This document shows, one piece after another, positions 1 to 6,295 of a stretch of DNA of 7,590 bases (the first letter of the stretch is position 1; every line of letters begins with the position of its first letter). The position numbers and the translations under genes were made by a program. Where the stretch lies: the NCBI GenBank assembly GCA_038213005.1, contig JBBQTU010000204.1:1-7590 (forward strand), read 5' to 3'. This stretch comes from JBBQTU01 sp038213005. GTDB taxonomy: Bacteria > Planctomycetota > Phycisphaerae > Tepidisphaerales > Tepidisphaeraceae. Under the pieces are notes generated by a model that saw nothing but the letters and a program-made list of their open reading frames with translations, was not told where the DNA came from and made no database searches.

Positions 1-291
1 CGTGGAAGCCTCGGCCGTGTTCATCACCAGGATGCCCTTGAGGGTCGCGGTCTCCAGATCGATGTTGTCCACGCCCACGCCGGCTCGGGCGATGGCTTTG
101 AGGATGCCGGGATTGGCCAGCACCTTGGCGGTGGCCTTGGCGCCGGACCGGACGATCAGGGCATCATACTTGCCGACCTCGGCCGCCAGTTCGTCCTCTT
201 TCAGGCCGACCTTGACGTCGAAATCCATCCCTTGGGCCTTAAGAATCTCCAGTCCTTCTTCGGCCAGTTTGTCGGCAACCAGAATGCGCAT
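1..291 (-). CDS. serA: D-3-phosphoglycerate dehydrogenase, N-terminal part (runs off the left edge)
   Basis: SerA oxidises 3-phosphoglycerate to 3-phosphohydroxypyruvate with NAD+, the first step of the phosphorylated serine pathway in the cytoplasm. Only the first 97 codons are in the window. The protein starts MRILVADKLAEEGLEIL and carries the hallmarks of the family's substrate/lid domain: VRSGAKAT at residues 48-54 and ARAGVGVDNID at 69-78, then VMNTAEAST at 89-97, where family members typically have NTPxxN-like residues leading into the Rossmann fold. The ATG at 289-291 is chosen because a strong ribosome binding site (GGGAAGGA on the minus strand) lies a few bases upstream and homology begins at once. 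That site sits inside a predicted stem (see the leader entry). The nucleotide-binding and C-terminal regulatory domains lie outside the window, so the presence of an ACT domain cannot be judged. Another 2-hydroxyacid dehydrogenase is possible but less likely. Confidence 0.93.
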   Translation of the reverse strand, partial: MRILVADKLAEEGLEILKAQGMDFDVKVGLKEDELAAEVGKYDALIVRSGAKATAKVLANPGILKAIARAGVGVDNIDLETATLKGILVMNTAEAST

Positions 292-404
292 GATCGTTCC
301 TTCCCATAGTCAAAGTGTTCGCGGCCATACCCGGCCTCGGCCGGGCTGCCTGCGCATACTACGGGAAGGCTGAGGCCCACGGCAATAGGCGGCCTTCGCC
401 TGCC
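292..404 (-). promoter_or_regulatory. Structured serA leader with a stem covering the ribosome binding site
   Basis: Reading the minus strand, CCTTCCCGTAGT (plus 369-358) can pair over 12 bp, with a single G-U wobble, with ACTATGGGAAGG (plus 310-299). The second arm contains the GGGAAGG core of the serA Shine-Dalgarno sequence. Inside the loop is a perfect 6-bp hairpin with a CGAG tetraloop (plus 330-345). Further upstream is another hairpin (plus 381-404: arms AGGCG/CGCCT extended by GGC/GCC across a 3-nt bulge). The GAAGGC strand of that upstream region (plus 397-392) can alternatively pair with GCCTTC (plus 370-365), which would disrupt the SD stem. The pairing is seen in the sequence; a regulatory role is inference. 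It requires transcription to start upstream of about 404, and no promoter was recognised. I do not recognise a described riboswitch class here. Confidence 0.45.
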
Positions 405-479
405 ACCGAACCTGCTACGTTGCGGGAATCTCAATGACCCTTACGTTCGATCCGACGGGCAAGATGAGCACGTTTTTCA

Positions 480-502
480 GGGGTGGGGGGAGGGGGGTCG
501 GG
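480..502 (+). other. Potential G-quadruplex motif
   Basis: The plus strand reads G4-T-G6-A-G6-TC-G3: four G-runs separated by loops of 1, 1 and 2 nt. This meets the usual definition of an intramolecular quadruplex with very short loops. It lies about 190 bp upstream of the serA start, with the G-rich strand being the template strand for serA. Function is unknown. Confidence 0.6.
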
Positions 503-591
503 AGAGCAGTTGCGATAAGTAGTTACGTGCGATTCAGGGGGTAAGGTGCGCAAGTTTCATGTCGCTGAGGCGCTTTGACGTAAGTCGAATC

Positions 592-609
592 GGGGCGGGA
601 CCGGGGGGG
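592..609 (+). other. Second potential G-quadruplex motif
   Basis: The plus strand reads G4-C-G3-ACC-G7, and the G7 run can supply two tracts separated by one G. It is weaker than the first motif but lies only about 90 bp from it, so the two form a local G-rich cluster on the same strand. Confidence 0.4.
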
Positions 610-632
610 AGCGTAAAACGTAGAACCCGCTT

Positions 633-688
633 CGCCCAGGCGAGATCTTCGACCCGCCCAGGCGAGGTCTTCGCCCCGCCACGGCGGG
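633..688. repeat. 22-bp tandem repeat, two copies plus a degenerate third, hairpin-forming
   Basis: Unit 1 (633-654) and unit 2 (655-676) share CGCCCAGGCGAG at their start and differ at only two positions over 22 bp. A third, partial unit begins CGCCACGGCGGG (677-688). Each unit contains a CGCC..GGCG palindrome. GACCCGCC (651-658) pairs with GGCG-A-GGTC (661-669) across one bulge, and CCCGC (675-679) pairs with GCGGG (684-688). This looks like an intergenic palindromic repeat family rather than a CRISPR, as there are no spacers. Confidence 0.55.
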
Positions 689-730
689 CAGGCAGCGGCG
701 GGTAAACTGCGAACCTAATGGGCGGCAAGA

Positions 731-788
731 GCATCATCGCACGCGTTAGGTATGATATCTGGCATCAGATACCGGACCTGGATGATGC
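731..788. repeat. Nested inverted repeat
   Basis: An outer perfect 8-bp inverted repeat, GCATCATC (731-738) and GATGATGC (781-788), encloses an inner perfect hairpin, TATCTG (756-761), loop GCAT, CAGATA (766-771). The inner hairpin competes with an alternative GGTAT/ATACC pairing (749-753/769-773). It could be a structured RNA segment or a protein-binding palindrome. Nothing around it decides between these. Confidence 0.35.
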
Positions 789-1010
789 GAAGTTTGGCGG
801 TTAATGGCCGGGTATTCACTTGTCAAAGAGCACCATTTAGCGCACGAGTGGCGCATCGATGTATGGACGAAGTATATGGCGTGGGTGGGGTGGAGTCAAG
901 GCGAAAATCGGGAACGGCGTCGCGCGTCGCCGGAGAGTGCGGGGGTATAGTGGAAGGTGGAACGTGCAGAGTTGAGAGACCATTTCTTCATTCCGTGATA
1001 AGATTTTCTA

Positions 1011-1076
1011 CGGCAAAGAGCGCAAAGACAGCCAGTTACAGCCGCGCCTTCTTTGAGTTCGTTGTGCTCTTTGCGG
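1011..1076. repeat. Imperfect inverted repeat of the CGCAAAGA type
   Basis: The arm at 1011-1028 contains GCAAAGAGCGCAAAGA. The arm at 1059-1076 is its reverse complement at 15 of 18 positions, with a perfect 9-bp core (GCAAAGAGC at 1013-1021, GCTCTTTGC at 1066-1074). The loop is 30 nt. Short repeats built from CGCAAAGA words are familiar to me from intergenic regions of many environmental bacterial genomes, but I cannot name a catalogued family. It gives rise to a spurious open frame ending FFEFVVLFAV. Confidence 0.55.
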
Positions 1077-1127
1077 TTTAATGTCTTGGGTTGCGGGCGC
1101 AGCCGGTGTTGGACAGCAATCGTTCTA

Positions 1128-1195
1128 TCTCATCTGTTGCTAAGAAGATTTCAGCAGAAGTCTGAGCCACAGATGAGACACCGATGGTTACAGAT
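1128..1195. repeat. CACAGAT-type periodic repeat with inverted arm
   Basis: GCCACAGATGAGA (1166-1178) is the reverse complement, at 12 of 13 positions, of TCTCATCTGTTGC (1128-1140), giving a hairpin with a 25-nt loop. The right arm continues as a degenerate series with roughly 11-nt spacing: CACAGAT, CACCGAT, TACAGAT (1169-1195). Such CACAGAT arrays are common intergenic repeats in environmental bacteria. This one may lie inside, or next to, the left end of the adjoining insertion sequence. Confidence 0.5.
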
Positions 1196-1388
1196 CAAGC
1201 ATGGCTGCTCCTGCCCATCTTTGGCAAGATTCTTTGGTTGCGGCTGGGCCGCGCCATGCCTCTTGAATTGTTGTGGCTAATCGTGTCTTTCGGCTTGTGG
1301 GCGAAGGCTGGCTTGGCGTCCGTCAAATAGGACCAGCGGCGGAGTGGGCGATCTATTTGATCGGCGTCCTCTTTGAATTTTCCAGAAG

Positions 1389-2453
1389 GTGGCCGATCTG
1401 CTGGAGGTGAGAAAACGCCTGGGGATCAAGCGTTTCTCGCTGGGGAGCTTCAGTGAGAGTTGCCGCGTCTTTAAACCCGAGATGCTGCAGCAGGTGGTGC
1501 GGCAGTTGGGCGGAGAACTGCAGCCTGTTGGCCGGGATGAGCTGTTCAAGCAACTCCCCGGGCGATTGACGCTGGTGGACGGGTCGCTTCTGAACACGCT
1601 TAGCACGGTGGCCGAGGCGATCTATCTGCCTCTGGCAGGTGGGAAGCACAGCCACGCCTGGCGACTGCATCTGCAGTTTGATGTGGATCATCACGTTCCC
1701 AGTGCATGGGAGATCACCACGCCCAAGAACACCGGCAAGAGCGATGAGAAGAACGCCTTGCGGCGAACGCTCCAACCCGACCACACCTATGTGATGGATC
1801 GGTGGTATGCCCAGTTTGTGCTTTGGAACGACATCAAGGCGGCCGGGAGCAGCTACGTTTGCCGGGTGCGGGACAACAGCCAATACGAAGTCCTGGAGGA
1901 TCGGCCACTATCCCAGGAGGCCATCGACGCCGGGATACTGAGCGATCAGATCGTGATCATCGGGCTGTCCAAGAAGCCGGGGGAACGGGCGAACCATCCC
2001 ACCCGCCTGATCTGCGTGAAGAGCGTACCACATCAGAAACGTGGCAAAGGCAAGAAGAAAGGTGGCGGGCAGACCGGCCCCACCAGCGACGGGACGCTGC
2101 GGATCGTGACCGATCTGCTGGATGTGCCGGCGCACGTGATCGCGGCATTGTATGAATACCGCTGGACGATCGAGGTGTTCTTCCGCTTCTTCAAACAGAC
2201 TCTGGGCTGTTGGCATCTGCTCAGTACGAAGCAGGAAGGAGTGCAGATCCAGGTCTATGCGGCCGTGATCTGCTGCATGATGCTCAATAGCCTGACGGGG
2301 TTGAAGCCCACCAAGTGGCATGTGACGCTGATGGCGTTGTACCTGCAGGGTCTGGCGACCGAAGAGGATGTGGCGCGTGAACTGAACAAGCCGGATCGGA
2401 CGGGCGAGAAGTTAAGGAAGAAGGACGAACTCTGGAAATATTGGGGAATCTGA
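1389..2453 (+). CDS. IS4-family DDE transposase, probably N-terminally shortened
   Basis: This enzyme catalyses cut-and-paste movement of its own insertion sequence through an RNase H-like DDE domain. Visible catalytic residues are Asp64 (TLVDGSLL), Asp137 (YVMDRWY) and Glu262. The IS4 signature Y-(2)-R-(3)-E-(6)-K is complete: Tyr255, Arg258, Glu262 and Lys269 in YEYRWTIEVFFRFFK. A Lys/Gly-rich insertion lies at 217-228 between the second Asp and the Glu. The 354-residue length is short for the IS4 family, whose members usually exceed 400. The GTG start at 1389 lacks a convincing ribosome binding site, and a TGA at 1374-1376 closes the same frame 12 bases upstream. The peptide just after that stop (IFQKVADLLEVRKRLG) still looks like transposase, so part of the N-terminal DNA-binding region has probably been lost or put out of frame. 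The catalytic core is intact, but mobility is doubtful. Confidence 0.85.
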   Translation: MADLLEVRKRLGIKRFSLGSFSESCRVFKPEMLQQVVRQLGGELQPVGRDELFKQLPGRLTLVDGSLLNTLSTVAEAIYLPLAGGKHSHAWRLHLQFDVDHHVPSAWEITTPKNTGKSDEKNALRRTLQPDHTYVMDRWYAQFVLWNDIKAAGSSYVCRVRDNSQYEVLEDRPLSQEAIDAGILSDQIVIIGLSKKPGERANHPTRLICVKSVPHQKRGKGKKKGGGQTGPTSDGTLRIVTDLLDVPAHVIAALYEYRWTIEVFFRFFKQTLGCWHLLSTKQEGVQIQVYAAVICCMMLNSLTGLKPTKWHVTLMALYLQGLATEEDVARELNKPDRTGEKLRKKDELWKYWGI

Positions 2454-2620
2454 TCACCGGCTGAGGTGCGCCCGCACGATGGCCTGGGCTTCACGCTGCG
2501 CCGAAATAACTCCGACCAGGCCATCCTTCCGGCCCGGAACGCTCGGACTGGCCGCTCCGGCTTCTTATCACCGCGACCACGACCTGTAGCAGCCGCCGTG
2601 CCGAACGGGATTGTCCGCGT

Positions 2621-2664
2621 CCTCTTTTCCTTTTTCTCGACTTTTCCTTTTTTTCCCCTTTCCT
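2621..2664 (+). other. Polypyrimidine tract upstream of the P-type ATPase gene
   Basis: All but two (GA at 2639-2640) of these 44 bases are C or T, with repeated CTTTTCC words. The tract ends 46 bp before the ATPase start codon, so it either lies in the 5' leader or overlaps the promoter. No promoter hexamers stand out. The rest of the 256-bp gap between transposase and ATPase (2454-2709) shows nothing recognisable apart from the candidate IS end. Confidence 0.5.
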
Positions 2665-2709
2665 GCTGGCTGCCTGTCCCGCTAAAGTCTCAGAGCCAAA
2701 GGAGATGTA

Positions 2710-5472
2710 TTGAGCGAAAATGCTCCACCTAACATAGCGTCCCACGCCGTGCCGCCGGAAGTGGTCATCCATACCCTCCAAACCGACGCCAGTGCGGGGC
2801 TCAGCGGCGCCGAAGCCGAAAAACGCCTCACCCGCTACGGGCGCAATGAACTGGCGCAGGTGCCGCCCGAACCGTGGTGGCATCGACTGGCGCGCCAGTT
2901 CGCCGACCTGCTCATCTGGATCCTCATCGCCGCCGCCATCATCTCCGGCGCACTGGGCGAATGGCTCGACGCCATCGCAATCCTCGCCATCGTGCTCCTC
3001 AACGGCGTGCTGGGCTTCGTTCAGGAAGGCCGGGCCGAGCAGACCCTCGCCGCACTCCGCAAACTCTCGTCCCCGCAGGCCAAGACCATTCGTGACGGCC
3101 GCTCACAGAACCTCGCCGCCGCCGATCTCGTGGCCGGGGATCGCATCGATCTCGAACCCGGCGACCGCGTCCCCGCCGACGTCCGCCTCATCGGTACCGC
3201 AGGTTTCCGCGTCGGTGAAGCCGCACTCACCGGCGAATCCGTGCCCTCCGACAAGGACCACCGCCCCATCCTCGACCAGACAGCCCCGCTGGCCGACCGG
3301 GTGAACATGGCCTACATGGGCACCGCCGTCGCCGCCGGCACCGCCAGTGCCGTGGTCGTCGCCACCGGAATGGACACCGAGATCGGGCACATCGCCGGCA
3401 TGCTCCAACGCCAGGAGTCTGAGCCCACACCCCTGCAGCGCAGGCTCGCCGAACTCGGCCGGACGCTGGTCTACATCGTGCTCGCGATCGTCGCCCTCAT
3501 GTTCAGCCTGGAAGTTCTGCGCGGCGGCAATCTCGTCGAGGCATTCCTGCTCTCCGTGAGCCTCGCGGTCGCCGCCGTGCCCGAAGGGCTGTCCGCCGTG
3601 GTGACCGTCGCCCTCGCTCTGGGGCTTCAACGGATGGCACGCCGCAACGCCCTGATCCGCCGGCTGTCCAGTGTAGAGACGCTGGGCGCAGTGACGGTGA
3701 TCTGCACCGATAAGACCGGCACCCTGACCCGCAACGAGATGACCGTCCGGGAAATTGTAGCCGGCGCGAAATGGTACGATGTGACCGGCGGCGGCTATGA
3801 CCCGGTCGGCGAGTTCCAAAAGCACGGCCCATCGCGCCCGGTCGATGGCCAGCCGAAGGTCACGGCACAGAAACTGGACCCGCAGCAGGAGCCGGAGTTA
3901 TTGCAGGCCCTGACGGTCGCAGCGTGGTGCAGTCACGCCCAGGTCACGCAGGCCGACGCTGCCGACCGGAAGTGGGAACTGGTCGGCGATCCGACCGAAG
4001 GCGCCCTTGTCGTGGCAGCGATGAAAGCCGGTGTTCAGGCGCCCGACCGCGAGCGGAGCATCGTTCACGAGATCCCTTTTAGTTCCGACCGCAAGGCCAT
4101 GTCGGTCGTCGTTCGAGTCGGTGACGAACAAGGCTTCATGTACACCAAGGGCGCGCCCGAAGTGGTGCTGGGCAAATGCACCAGTGAATTCTACGAAGGC
4201 CAGGTCCGCCCGCTCAGCGCCGCCCGCAGCCAGGAGATCCTCCAAGCCGCCCACGCCATGGGCGAAACGGCCCTGCGGGTGCTCGGACTCGCATACCGCC
4301 AAGCCCCCGAGAGTCAGGGGCTCCAGGAGACCAACTTGGTCTTCGCCGGCCTCGCCGGGCTGATGGATCCGCCGCGGGATGAAGCGCGCCAGGCCGTCGT
4401 CCGCTGCCTGTCAGCCGGCATCCGACCGGTCATGATCACCGGCGATCATCCCGATACCGCCCAGGCCATCGCCCGAGATTTGCAGATCATGCGCCAGGGC
4501 CAGCGCGTGGTCATCGGCACCGAGCTCGACCAGATGGACGATGCCAGATTGACCGCGGAAGTGGAACAAATCCCCGTGTACGCCCGGGTTACGGCCGCGC
4601 ACAAGCTGCGGATCGTCAAGGCTTGGCGAGCACGCGGACAAGTGGTGGCGATGACCGGCGACGGAGTGAACGACGCCCCCGCCATCAAAGCCGCCGATGT
4701 CGGCATCGCCATGGGAGTCACCGGCACGGATGTGACCAAAGAGGCGTCGGACATGGTGCTGACAGATGACAACTTCGCGTCGATCGTCAATGCAGTTGAG
4801 CAAGGCCGCACCATCTACGACAACATCCGCAAATGCGTTCATTACCTGCTGGCCACCAACGCCGGCGAGGTGATGTTGATGTTCGGCGCGACCCTTGCCG
4901 GCTGGCCCACGCCATTGAGCGCGATTCAGTTGCTGTGGATCAACCTGGTCACCGATGCCCTGCCCGCCATGGCGCTCGGTGTCGAAGGGCCGGAGAAGGA
5001 TGTGATGGCCCGTGCCCCTCGCGCCCCCAACGAGCGCGTGATCACCCCAGCTCGCGGGCTGCGCATGCTCTACCATGGCCTGCTCAACGCCATCGCCGCC
5101 GGCCTCGCGTTCTACCTCGTGTACCACGGCAGTGAAGAGAACCTCTCGGCCGCCCGTACCGCGGCGTTCTGCACACTCGCCTTTTCCCAACTCTTCGTCT
5201 CTCTTGGCTGCCGTAGCGAGCGCTACACCTTCGGGCAGCTCGGCGTCTTCTCCAATCCCTGGATCCTGGGCGCGATCGCCGTGTCGGCACTGGTACAACT
5301 GGGCGCCGTCACGTTGCCGTTCCTCAAGCCGCTGTTTAAGGTACAAGGCGACGCCTTCACCGGGCAGTGGATGATGATTGTGGCGCTGGCCCTGCTGCCG
5401 GTTACAATGATCGAAGTAACGAAGCTCCTGAGAGGATGGCTCAGACCGCCGGCCGTCGCAGGGGCGGTGTAA
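2710..5472 (+). CDS. P2-type cation-transporting ATPase, probably a calcium pump
   Basis: A complete 920-residue inner-membrane pump that couples ATP hydrolysis to cation export. Domains in order: N-terminal cation ATPase segment (about 12-60), M1-M2 (64-105), actuator domain with TGES (174-177), M3-M4 (251-306) with PEGL at 291-294, phosphorylation motif DKTGT with Asp334, nucleotide domain with KGAPE (480-484), ITGDHP (576-581), hinge TGDGVNDAP (649-657), and M5-M10 (about 708-908). Compared with SERCA, the Ca2+ ligands Glu292 (M4), Asn717 and Glu720 (M5), and Asn745, Thr748 and Asp749 (M6, NLVTD) are present. The M8 site-I glutamate appears to be Gln827 (FSQLF), so one Ca2+ per cycle is plausible. 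The TTG start at 2710 follows AAAGGAG (2698-2704) by 5 nt. The overlapping ATG at 2705 stops after two codons. A stress-protein gene follows 184 bp downstream. Ca2+ is the best guess; another divalent cation or Na+ is possible. Confidence 0.93.
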   Translation: MSENAPPNIASHAVPPEVVIHTLQTDASAGLSGAEAEKRLTRYGRNELAQVPPEPWWHRLARQFADLLIWILIAAAIISGALGEWLDAIAILAIVLLNGVLGFVQEGRAEQTLAALRKLSSPQAKTIRDGRSQNLAAADLVAGDRIDLEPGDRVPADVRLIGTAGFRVGEAALTGESVPSDKDHRPILDQTAPLADRVNMAYMGTAVAAGTASAVVVATGMDTEIGHIAGMLQRQESEPTPLQRRLAELGRTLVYIVLAIVALMFSLEVLRGGNLVEAFLLSVSLAVAAVPEGLSAVVTVALALGLQRMARRNALIRRLSSVETLGAVTVICTDKTGTLTRNEMTVREIVAGAKWYDVTGGGYDPVGEFQKHGPSRPVDGQPKVTAQKLDPQQEPELLQALTVAAWCSHAQVTQADAADRKWELVGDPTEGALVVAAMKAGVQAPDRERSIVHEIPFSSDRKAMSVVVRVGDEQGFMYTKGAPEVVLGKCTSEFYEGQVRPLSAARSQEILQAAHAMGETALRVLGLAYRQAPESQGLQETNLVFAGLAGLMDPPRDEARQAVVRCLSAGIRPVMITGDHPDTAQAIARDLQIMRQGQRVVIGTELDQMDDARLTAEVEQIPVYARVTAAHKLRIVKAWRARGQVVAMTGDGVNDAPAIKAADVGIAMGVTGTDVTKEASDMVLTDDNFASIVNAVEQGRTIYDNIRKCVHYLLATNAGEVMLMFGATLAGWPTPLSAIQLLWINLVTDALPAMALGVEGPEKDVMARAPRAPNERVITPARGLRMLYHGLLNAIAAGLAFYLVYHGSEENLSAARTAAFCTLAFSQLFVSLGCRSERYTFGQLGVFSNPWILGAIAVSALVQLGAVTLPFLKPLFKVQGDAFTGQWMMIVALALLPVTMIEVTKLLRGWLRPPAVAGAV

Positions 5473-5492
5473 CCCCAGCCGTTACGTGTGGT

Positions 5493-5506
5493 AGGATATA
5501 TATCCT
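5493..5506. promoter_or_regulatory. 14-bp perfect palindrome between ATPase and stress-protein genes
   Basis: AGGATATATATCCT is a perfect palindrome 20 bp after the ATPase stop codon and about 150 bp before the stress-protein start. It could be an operator for the downstream gene. With no loop it is not a terminator-like hairpin. No flanking promoter elements were clear, and an operator role is inference. Confidence 0.25.
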
Positions 5507-5656
5507 CTGATGCGTCCGTGGAAAAGCCCGCGGCCCGCCGGACAGCCAGCACATGGGTTGAGGGTAGCCAACAGCCGGGGCATACAACCCACACTCGTCC
5601 TTGGACTGCGTCGGTTGGATACTGTGCTGAATGCTTACTCAGAAATGGAGCGAACA

Positions 5657-6295
5657 ATGAAAGTGCTGATCGGATACGACGGTTCGGATTCGGCCCAGGC
5701 CGCGATCCACGGGCTTCGCCGGGCCGGACTGCCACGTGACGTGGATTGTCGCATCGTGTCCGTGGCGGACGTGTGGCCTGTGCTGCCCCAGTCTTTTGAC
5801 CAACCCACCGACGCGACAGCGGATTCGCAAAAGCCGCCCATCGTCCGCAAGGCAGAGGCACTGGCGGCGGATTCCCGCGCCGATGCCCAGACCCTCGCCA
5901 ACGAAGGCGCGGCGCTGGTTCAGACGGAATTCTCCGGTTGGAGGGTCACCCCCGAGGCATCCTTGGGTTCGCCTTCCCAAGCTCTGACCCAGCCGTCCCC
6001 AAACACGCCCGACTTGGTGGTGGTTGGCTCCCAAGGTCGATCTGCCCTCGGACGCCTCGTCTTGGGCAGCGTCTCGCAAAACGTCTTGACCCATGCCACC
6101 TGCTCGGTGCGCATCTCCCGTAGCACCAACAACGCCGCTCCCAGCACTGGTTCCCCCGTCCGCATCCTCCTGGCTGTGGATGGCTCGACACACTCGGCCT
6201 TGGCGGCGAGTGCCCTCGCCAGCCGCGCTTGGCCCGTCGGCACCGAGGTCAAGGTCGTTGCCGTGCTGGACCTTCAGTTCTGTGAAAAAAGGTAA
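5657..6295 (+). CDS. Universal stress protein (tandem UspA-type), truncated in the second domain
   Basis: A cytoplasmic ATP-binding stress protein of the UspA superfamily. Domain 1 (residues 1-155) is complete. It starts MKVLIGYDGSDSAQAA, with the nucleotide-contact aspartate at position 8, and ends with the ATP-binding signature G-2x-G-9x-GS (Gly124, Gly127, Gly137-Ser138). After a short Ser/Thr/Pro linker, domain 2 begins as VRILLAVDGSTHSALAASALA (168-188) and stops after about 40 residues. The last native codon is near Cys209; the terminal Glu-Lys-Arg-stop is encoded by the left arm of the inserted hairpin. Tandem-domain members are about 280-300 residues, so about a third is missing. The ATG at 5657 is preferred because GGAG (5647-5650) lies 6 nt upstream; ATGs at 5645 and 5510 are in frame but less well placed. 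Position behind a cation pump suggests joint function in ion or stress homeostasis. Since domain 1 is intact, residual activity is possible. Confidence 0.85.
   Translation: MKVLIGYDGSDSAQAAIHGLRRAGLPRDVDCRIVSVADVWPVLPQSFDQPTDATADSQKPPIVRKAEALAADSRADAQTLANEGAALVQTEFSGWRVTPEASLGSPSQALTQPSPNTPDLVVVGSQGRSALGRLVLGSVSQNVLTHATCSVRISRSTNNAAPSTGSPVRILLAVDGSTHSALAASALASRAWPVGTEVKVVAVLDLQFCEKR

Larger units (their letters stand above)
405..1091. other. Gene-poor intergenic region with several repeats and G-tracts
   Basis: I see no credible gene here. Open frames are short, lack ribosome binding sites and contain repeat-derived peptides. The stretch holds G-quadruplex motifs (480-502, 592-609), a 22-bp tandem repeat with hairpins (633-688), a nested inverted repeat (731-788) and a CGCAAAGA-type inverted repeat (1011-1076). 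These are listed separately. No tRNA or rRNA signature was found. Confidence 0.6.
1092..2476 (+). mobile_element. IS4-family insertion sequence, candidate limits only
   Basis: The transposase gene identifies an IS4-family element. For its ends I propose TGCGGGCGCA (1092-1101) on the left and its perfect inverted copy TGCGCCCGCA (2467-2476) on the right. Immediately inward, the left end continues GCCGGTG (1102-1108), and the right end has the matching CACCGGC (2455-2461) after a 5-bp offset. The resulting length of about 1.39 kb is usual for this family. No target-site duplication is visible at these limits, and the left side contains a CACAGAT-type repeat, so the ends may be decayed or the match accidental. 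The element itself is much better supported than its limits. Confidence 0.4.

Noticed and set aside
440..465. GTTCGATCC, resembling a tRNA T-loop
   Set aside because: The flanking bases do not form a T-stem, and there is no acceptor, D or anticodon arm around it.
633..688. Possible mini-CRISPR
   Set aside because: The units are directly adjacent with no spacers, and no cas genes are present.
752..1081. 109-residue plus-strand open frame
   Set aside because: No ribosome binding site, no family features, and its C-terminal end is only the translation of the CGCAAAGA-type inverted repeat.
1184..1330. 48-residue hydrophobic open frame (MVTDQAWLLLPIFGKIL start) before the transposase
   Set aside because: It begins inside the CACAGAT repeat, lacks a good ribosome binding site and matches no family I know. 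It may be part of the decayed transposase 5' region read in another frame.
3103..3825. Long minus-strand open frames across the pump gene (also 4411-5346)
   Set aside because: They are antisense shadows of a GC-rich coding sequence. The plus-strand protein has every P-type ATPase motif.
5558..5586. Promoter-like TTGAGG with CATACA at 17-bp spacing before the stress-protein gene
   Set aside because: The -10 element matches only half of the consensus. This is within chance expectation and the host's sigma-factor preferences are unknown.
5510..5656. N-terminal extension of the stress protein from the ATG at 5510
   Set aside because: The extra 49 residues have no Usp similarity, and the ATG at 5657 has a well-spaced GGAG and begins the conserved MKVLIGYDGS.
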